Shown: one piece after another, positions 7,860 to 11,941 of the stretch
Layout of the letters: each line of letters opens with the position of its first letter
Numbering within the stretch: position 1 is the first letter of the stretch
Assembly: GCA_028704125.1 (NCBI GenBank)
Contig: JAQVLM010000043.1
Coordinates: 1-11,941, forward strand
Origin: Opitutales bacterium
Lineage (GTDB): Bacteria; Verrucomicrobiota; Verrucomicrobiia; Opitutales; JAFGAQ01
Direction: 5' to 3'
Length of the DNA stretch: 11,941 nt
Made by a program: the position numbers and the translations under genes
The notes under the pieces: generated by a model
What the model was told of the DNA's origin: nothing
What the model saw: the letters and a program-made list of their open reading frames with translations, nothing else
The model's database searches: none

Positions 7860-8741
7860 ATGCACAAAACCCTTCTACCCCCCGAAACCGAGGCATCGCG
7901 CATTGCAAACGCGCAGAAGATCGTGCTCGAAGTGGGAATCCCATCCCAACCTCGCGCACTCATGGACATCCGGCGACTCGCCGCCAACCCCGACGTCGAC
8001 TTCGAACAAATCTGCGACATCGTCCGCAATGACCCGATGCTTTCATCCAACACGCTGCGACTTGCCGCCTCGCCGCTGTTCGGTGGAACCCAGGTTTTCG
8101 AGTCCATTTCCCAGTCGCTGATGGTATTGGGGTTCCAGCATTTCAAACGCTGTGTTCTATCCGCTATCGTGGAAAAGACCTTGAGCAGCAACGGGTATTC
8201 CATGGAGCGTTTCTGGGTGCATTCAACTGCAGTGGCCGCGCTCTGCCAGAGAATCTGTGAACGCTTTGTTCCAGAAATGGCCGACAGCGCTTATCAGGCT
8301 GGTCTATTACATGATGTGGGCACGCTTGTCCTCAATAAATACAGCGATCAGTACCACCGCACGGCAGACCAGGCGCTGGCACTTGATTTCCGGAATCTGG
8401 TAGAGGAATACGCCGAATACGGAACCGATCATGGTGCGATCAGCATGCTCTTCTGCCAGAAATGGGAAATGCCCCAGCCCGTCTGCGAGGTCATCGCTTA
8501 TCACCACGAACCCGACTACTCCTGTCATGCGGCGGAATCCACCCGGGTGCTGAAAGCGATCCTGCAACTCGCCGAGATGCTGTTTGTCTATGGCATGAAC
8601 CAAGGGATTCTCGGACTTGCTCCCAACCGCAAAACCGCCGAAGTCCTCACCAGCATTCGCGGGATCCTCGGGATCGACGACGAGGAACTGGACGCCGTAA
8701 AATCAGTCGCGGCCCGTATCATGGCCGAACCCACTCCCTGA
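7860..8741 (+). CDS. HDOD-domain signalling protein
   Basis: HDOD domains are relatives of HD phosphohydrolases used in bacterial signalling, often in motility, cell cycle or cyclic-di-GMP circuits, usually without proven enzymatic activity. The 293-residue protein has an HDOD domain over about residues 27-220: PSQPRALMDIRRL, then IVRNDPMLSSNTLRLA, SISQSLMVLG, the HD-like GLLHDVGTL with H151-D152, DHGAISMLFCQKWEMP with H191, and AYHHEP with H215-H216. The Lys that follows HDIG in active HD-GYP enzymes is Thr at 155. Several other potential metal ligands (H121, H151, D152, H191, H215, H216) are present. Residues 225-293 are a helical tail of the kind often seen after HDOD domains. The gene starts 57 bases after the PP2C phosphatase and probably shares its transcript, suggesting a common pathway. 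No Shine-Dalgarno sequence precedes the ATG. Confidence 0.88.
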   Translation: MHKTLLPPETEASRIANAQKIVLEVGIPSQPRALMDIRRLAANPDVDFEQICDIVRNDPMLSSNTLRLAASPLFGGTQVFESISQSLMVLGFQHFKRCVLSAIVEKTLSSNGYSMERFWVHSTAVAALCQRICERFVPEMADSAYQAGLLHDVGTLVLNKYSDQYHRTADQALALDFRNLVEEYAEYGTDHGAISMLFCQKWEMPQPVCEVIAYHHEPDYSCHAAESTRVLKAILQLAEMLFVYGMNQGILGLAPNRKTAEVLTSIRGILGIDDEELDAVKSVAARIMAEPTP

Positions 8742-8817
8742 TTTCCGCCTTTCGGGGATCGCTTCCACTTCCGCCGCCAGATCACCCATCCCGGCGACCA
8801 TCCACCACGGAGCATCG

Positions 8818-9645
8818 TCAATCCTTCCCGAACAATGACTGCGCCTCCGCCTCCATCCATGCCGCAATCGGAACTTCCTCGGGCCGAACCCGCGAATCCA
8901 GACCATATTTCTCCAAGAGCCCGATCCACCCGGATACATCCAGCCCTTTTCGGGTCAACAGACCAAGCAACTGCTTCCGGCGTTGGGTAAAGACTTCCTG
9001 CATGCCGGCATAGCAGGTCTTTCCGAAACGCCTCGGATGCTCCCTCCGGTTCACCACGAACAACACCGATTCAATATCCGGAGGCGGATGGAAACAGGAG
9101 GATGGCACCCGATGCATCCCCGAGAGCGTATAGGCTGCCTGAAGCTGAATACTGAGCGGACCGTAGCGCTTATCGCCCACTGGAGCCATCAGCCGCTCTG
9201 CGGCTTCGCGCTGAAGCATCAGCCCGATGACCCGCGGAAACCCGACCGACATCACCTTGAACAGCCAGGGCCCGGTTATCGCGTAAGGCAGATTTGCAAC
9301 GATCAGGCAATCCTCGCCCGGATCAAGATTCGCATACGGATGCTCCACCGCGTCGCCCTGCATCCATTGGAAACCATCGCCCAATTCTCCAGCCAACCCA
9401 TCCAGATGCGGTCTCAGGCGCTCGTCTTTCTCAATCGCATGAACCATCGCACCCCGCTCAACCAGAACACGGGAAAGCATCCCAAAGCCCGGTCCGACCT
9501 CAACAACGGTATCTCCAGCAACTACACCGGCCATTTCGACAAGCTTCACCGCCAGATTACGGTCCACGAGGAAATTCTGCCCAAGCCGGTGAGCAGGGGT
9601 AAACCCTGTCGACTGGAAACACGCGATGAGATCCCGGCGATTCAC
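8818..9645 (-). CDS. rsmA: 16S rRNA (adenine1518-N6/adenine1519-N6)-dimethyltransferase
   Basis: RsmA (KsgA) dimethylates two adjacent adenines in the 3' terminal hairpin of 16S rRNA, a late checkpoint in small-subunit assembly. The 275-residue product carries LGQNFL at 21-26, the SAM-binding loop EVGPGFG at 49-55, the acidic ribose-binding E72 in IEKD, D98 in QGDA, and the catalytic NLPY at 118-121. The residue after NLPY is Ala, where Asn or His is common, followed by IT. The length matches the family (about 270). The start is GTG at 9643-9645, which shares bases with the TGA stop of trpC (9642-9644), so translation is probably coupled. It converges on the HDOD gene, with 76 bases between the two stops and no obvious bidirectional terminator there. 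Confidence 0.95.
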   Translation of the reverse strand: MNRRDLIACFQSTGFTPAHRLGQNFLVDRNLAVKLVEMAGVVAGDTVVEVGPGFGMLSRVLVERGAMVHAIEKDERLRPHLDGLAGELGDGFQWMQGDAVEHPYANLDPGEDCLIVANLPYAITGPWLFKVMSVGFPRVIGLMLQREAAERLMAPVGDKRYGPLSIQLQAAYTLSGMHRVPSSCFHPPPDIESVLFVVNRREHPRRFGKTCYAGMQEVFTQRRKQLLGLLTRKGLDVSGWIGLLEKYGLDSRVRPEEVPIAAWMEAEAQSLFGKD

Positions 9646-10445
9646 AACGAATGAAAGGCTTCCAACAGTTCGGTGGGATCGTCCTGCTCCATCAGCGCCT
9701 GACCCACCAGAATAGCGTCCGCTCCCGCCGCTCTTACCCGCGCGGCATCTTCGGCACTGAAAATCCCGCTCTCGCTCACCCGGATCACGCCATCGGGAAT
9801 TTGTGGTATGAGGCTTTCGCTGATCGACAGATCAGTGACAAAACGCTTCAGGTCGCGGTTGTTCACACCGACCATCTTCGGATTGAAACGCAGGGCCCGA
9901 TCGAGCTCCTCCTGGGTATGAACCTCAAACAAGCTATCCATGCCCGCTACCTCTGCCGCGTGTTGCAGATCCCGGATCGTCCCATCATCCAAGGCCCGCA
10001 CGATAATCAGAATCGCCGAAGCCCCAGCCTCAGCTGCTTCCACCATCTGGACCGGGTGCACCATGAAATCCTTGCGCAAGCACGGAACCCTCCGGCAATG
10101 CCGTTCGAGCAACTCGACCACATCCCACAGGTCCTGGATACGCCCACCAAAGAATTTCTGATCCGTCAGAACCGACAAAGCATCGGCTTCAGCGTTCACG
10201 TATTTGATCGCCTGATCCTCGGCATTCGCGCCCTCCCGGATGGAACCGGCCGATGGGGATCGCCTCTTGATCTCAGCAATCACCCCCAGCCTGCCCGGGC
10301 GGGCCCCAAGGGTCTCTGACATCAGGAACGGATGCAAATCCTTCCGCGACCGGAGACGCTCCAGTTCGCGGTCTGAAACGGGCCGGATCAGGGAAGCGAT
10401 CTCCTGCCGCTTCCAGTCCATGATTTCGGTTAATTTATCACTCAT
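9642..10445 (-). CDS. trpC: Indole-3-glycerol phosphate synthase
   Basis: TrpC closes the indole ring from CdRP in tryptophan synthesis. The 267-residue barrel shows E58 and K60 in VIAEIKRRSPS, K125 in LRKDFMV, E174 in LFEVHT, N195-N196 in VGVNNRDL, and E225 in the SESGI phosphate-binding segment, covering the known catalytic set. It is monofunctional, since no TrpF part follows. No other trp gene is in the window, so the gene lies outside any trp operon visible here. The ATG at 10443-10445 begins the expected N-terminal helix (KLTEIMDWKRQEI), and only a weak AGG lies just ahead of it. The stop overlaps the rsmA start by four bases, and mazG is divergent upstream. Confidence 0.95.
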   Translation of the reverse strand: MSDKLTEIMDWKRQEIASLIRPVSDRELERLRSRKDLHPFLMSETLGARPGRLGVIAEIKRRSPSAGSIREGANAEDQAIKYVNAEADALSVLTDQKFFGGRIQDLWDVVELLERHCRRVPCLRKDFMVHPVQMVEAAEAGASAILIIVRALDDGTIRDLQHAAEVAGMDSLFEVHTQEELDRALRFNPKMVGVNNRDLKRFVTDLSISESLIPQIPDGVIRVSESGIFSAEDAARVRAAGADAILVGQALMEQDDPTELLEAFHSL

Positions 10446-10550
10446 TTGCCTGGATCACCCAAAAACATTCCCTTGAAATCTTCGTTCGTTCGCTCTTGCA
10501 TTTCACATGGAGGGTATCTTGCAGCAAGCGTCAACCTTCAATTTCCGCCC
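10446..10550. promoter_or_regulatory. Divergent promoter region between trpC and mazG
   Basis: These 105 bases must serve both transcription units. On the minus strand a weak pair, TTGAAG (10536-10541) and GATACC (10513-10518), with a 17-base spacer, could drive trpC. On the plus strand TTGAAA at 10473-10478 is a possible -35, but its -10 partner is poor. No leader peptide, T-box or trp attenuator was recognised. Matching was by eye, so the exact promoters are uncertain. Confidence 0.3.
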
Positions 10551-11237
10551 ATGAGTCCATCAACGCAGTCCACAAACGAAGCCTACTCAAACCTGCTGGA
10601 AACAGTTGCTATCCTCCGTGCTCCGGGCGGATGCCCGTGGGATCGGGAGCAAACCCATTCTTCGCTGACCGAATGCCTGATCGAGGAATGCTCCGAACTG
10701 ATCGAGGCCATTGACCACGAGGATTTCGATCACATGCGGGAAGAACTCGGTGATCTGCTCCTGAATGTGGTCATGCAGGCCGAAATCGCGAGGGAATCCG
10801 GGCATTTCTCAATGGAGGAAGTCGCACGCGAGGTGAATGAAAAGCTCATCCGCCGGCACCCCCATGTTTTCGCCCCGGAAACCGGGACCGCTGATACGTC
10901 CGAAAAGGTTCTCAAGCGATGGGACGAGATCAAGGCCGGAGAGAAAACCGCACCATCTCAGCCATCGCCTTTCAAACCACAGCCCCCTCGATTGCCCGCT
11001 TTGCTCTTTGCCAAAAAGACTTACAAACAGATCCTGAAACTCGGAGTGGAAAAACATCCCGGAGTACCCTCCCGTGCCATTATTGAAGCATCCGCGCTCG
11101 AGGAATCGGCGTTGGCAGAATCCCTTTTCTCGATCGCCGCGGCATGTAGAATCAAGGGCATCGATCCGGAGCAAATCCTGAGATCCTACACCGATGCACT
11201 TGTTCGGGACCTGGAGACTTCGATCCCGAACCCTTGA
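10551..11237 (+). CDS. mazG: MazG nucleoside triphosphate pyrophosphohydrolase
   Basis: MazG hydrolyses NTPs and dNTPs to monophosphates and pyrophosphate, cleaning up non-canonical nucleotides and, in E. coli, restraining (p)ppGpp-linked responses. From ATG 10551 the product has 228 residues. The N-terminal domain is canonical: GGCPWDREQTHSSL at 26-39, the metal ligands E45, E46 and E49 in EECSE, E65 and D68 in EELGD, RRHPHVF at 101-107 and a W..IK..EK segment near 124-132. The second MazG domain is shortened: residues 149-228 keep the overall pattern, including GIDPEQILR, but the EExGDLLF position reads SALAESLF and the preceding EExxE helix is missing. E. coli MazG has about 263 residues with two domains. 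The frame is open to 10446, but the region before 10551 does not look like MazG and lies over the trpC promoter region. No Shine-Dalgarno sequence is visible; the leader is pyrimidine-rich. Confidence 0.93.
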   Translation: MSPSTQSTNEAYSNLLETVAILRAPGGCPWDREQTHSSLTECLIEECSELIEAIDHEDFDHMREELGDLLLNVVMQAEIARESGHFSMEEVAREVNEKLIRRHPHVFAPETGTADTSEKVLKRWDEIKAGEKTAPSQPSPFKPQPPRLPALLFAKKTYKQILKLGVEKHPGVPSRAIIEASALEESALAESLFSIAAACRIKGIDPEQILRSYTDALVRDLETSIPNP

Positions 11238-11253
11238 GTCGCCCCCTCCATTC

Positions 11254-11940
11254 ATGAGTCATCCATGGGAATGTGACTACCGGGCGCACCCGAACAGTCG
11301 CCGCATCAGCATCACCTACAAGGGCAACAAACGCTTTGTTGTAACCTACCCACGCAGGGTCTCACGACGCCATGCTGAGGCATTTGTCCAATCCCGCATG
11401 GAATGGATGGAGACGGTGGTAAACACCCCGGAACCCACAGTCCAATCGCTGGCGTCCCACCTCCGGAACCATCCGCTGGTCACCATCATGAACCGACAGG
11501 TCCCCGTTCGATGGACCCTCCTCTATCCCGAAATCGATTTCGACAGTCTTTCTTCCATCGATCAATTCCCCATTTTCGACAACGGTGAGCGAAGCCTTGT
11601 CAGGCAACTCTCCGCTCTAGCATCCGCCACGCTCCCTTCCCAGGTCCGTGCCCTTTCCTCCCGGCTTCCGATTCCGGCAGTTCGCGGCGTATCCATTCGC
11701 AACCAACGGTCCCGATGGGGCTCCTGTTCCAGTTCGGGAAACGTATCCCTCAACTGGAGGTTGGTTCTAATGCCGCCCGATCTCCAGAACCACATCATCC
11801 TCCACGAGCTTGCTCATCTGGTTCACATGAACCATTCACCCGCCTTCTGGGACCTTTTGGCCTCGTGGGATCCGCAATCGGAAACCAACCAGAAATCGCT
11901 GAAACGACTCGGGAAAGACTGGATCCGGCTTGCGCAATAA
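11254..11940 (+). CDS. YgjP/SprT-like zinc metallopeptidase (DUF45, M48-related)
   Basis: This is a predicted soluble gluzincin-like metallopeptidase of the YgjP family (DUF45), which is often annotated M48 family; substrates are unknown. From ATG 11254 the product has 228 residues. The N-terminal part has RRISITYKGNKRFVVTYP, the usual opening of the family. The signature RNQRSRWGSC at 149-158 continues into a GNVSLNWRL stretch, and the zinc site is HELAH at 184-188 with the third ligand H194 in MNHSPAFW. All catalytic residues are present. The frame is open back to an ATG at 11194 inside mazG, but that would overlap mazG by 44 bases and add unsupported residues. The gene starts 16 bases after mazG, so the two are probably co-transcribed. 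The leader carries CCTCCATT, not a Shine-Dalgarno sequence. The stop TAA is at 11938-11940. Confidence 0.9.
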   Translation: MSHPWECDYRAHPNSRRISITYKGNKRFVVTYPRRVSRRHAEAFVQSRMEWMETVVNTPEPTVQSLASHLRNHPLVTIMNRQVPVRWTLLYPEIDFDSLSSIDQFPIFDNGERSLVRQLSALASATLPSQVRALSSRLPIPAVRGVSIRNQRSRWGSCSSSGNVSLNWRLVLMPPDLQNHIILHELAHLVHMNHSPAFWDLLASWDPQSETNQKSLKRLGKDWIRLAQ

Positions 11941-11941
11941 T

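Noticed and set aside
8742..8817. Possible bidirectional terminator between the HDOD gene and rsmA
   Set aside because: Only a five-base CGCCG/CGGCG pairing with a 15-base loop and no T-tract was found.
8703..8939. Minus-strand frame of 78 codons downstream of and inside rsmA
   Set aside because: It overlaps the certain rsmA and HDOD genes and has no recognisable domain; its better-looking tail after 8818 is too short to judge.

Overview
The window is a GC-moderate bacterial chromosomal segment of mostly housekeeping genes, with an insertion-sequence transposase running in from the left edge. The tig-clpP-clpX cluster, dispersed hisA and trpC, and near absence of Shine-Dalgarno sequences fit a Gram-negative environmental lineage. 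A Verrucomicrobia/Opitutae-type bacterium is my best guess, but this is inference from gene style, not from a marker I can align.

Layout. (1) 1-894: the C-terminal part of a DDE transposase. (2) 895-1491: about 600 bases without a convincing gene, ending in a candidate promoter. (3) 1492-4788: trigger factor (tig), ClpP and ClpX on the plus strand, a protein folding and degradation module. (4) 4843-6311: hisA, followed closely by a six-segment membrane protein of uncertain function that resembles Mpv17/PMP22 proteins; a 9-bp perfect inverted repeat follows the stop. (5) 6405-8741: a PAS-PP2C (RsbU/SpoIIE type) phosphatase and an HDOD-domain protein, probably a two-gene signalling unit. (6) 8818-10445, minus strand: trpC and rsmA (ksgA), which overlap by four bases. 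(7) 10551-11940, plus strand: mazG, divergent from trpC, then a YgjP/SprT-like zinc metallopeptidase 16 bases downstream.

How the genes work together. Trigger factor receives nascent chains at the ribosome exit while ClpXP degrades tagged or damaged proteins. The phosphatase and HDOD protein probably relay a signal sensed by the PAS domain. rsmA matures 16S rRNA, mazG hydrolyses non-canonical or excess NTPs, and hisA and trpC are single steps of histidine and tryptophan synthesis placed outside any visible his or trp operon.

I see no CRISPR array, tRNA, rRNA, toxin-antitoxin pair, phage gene or clear defence system. The most interesting items are the Mpv17-like membrane protein, the PAS-PP2C/HDOD pair, a MazG whose second domain has lost its acidic ligands, and the pyrimidine-rich, SD-less leaders. 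None of these amounts to a demonstrated new system.
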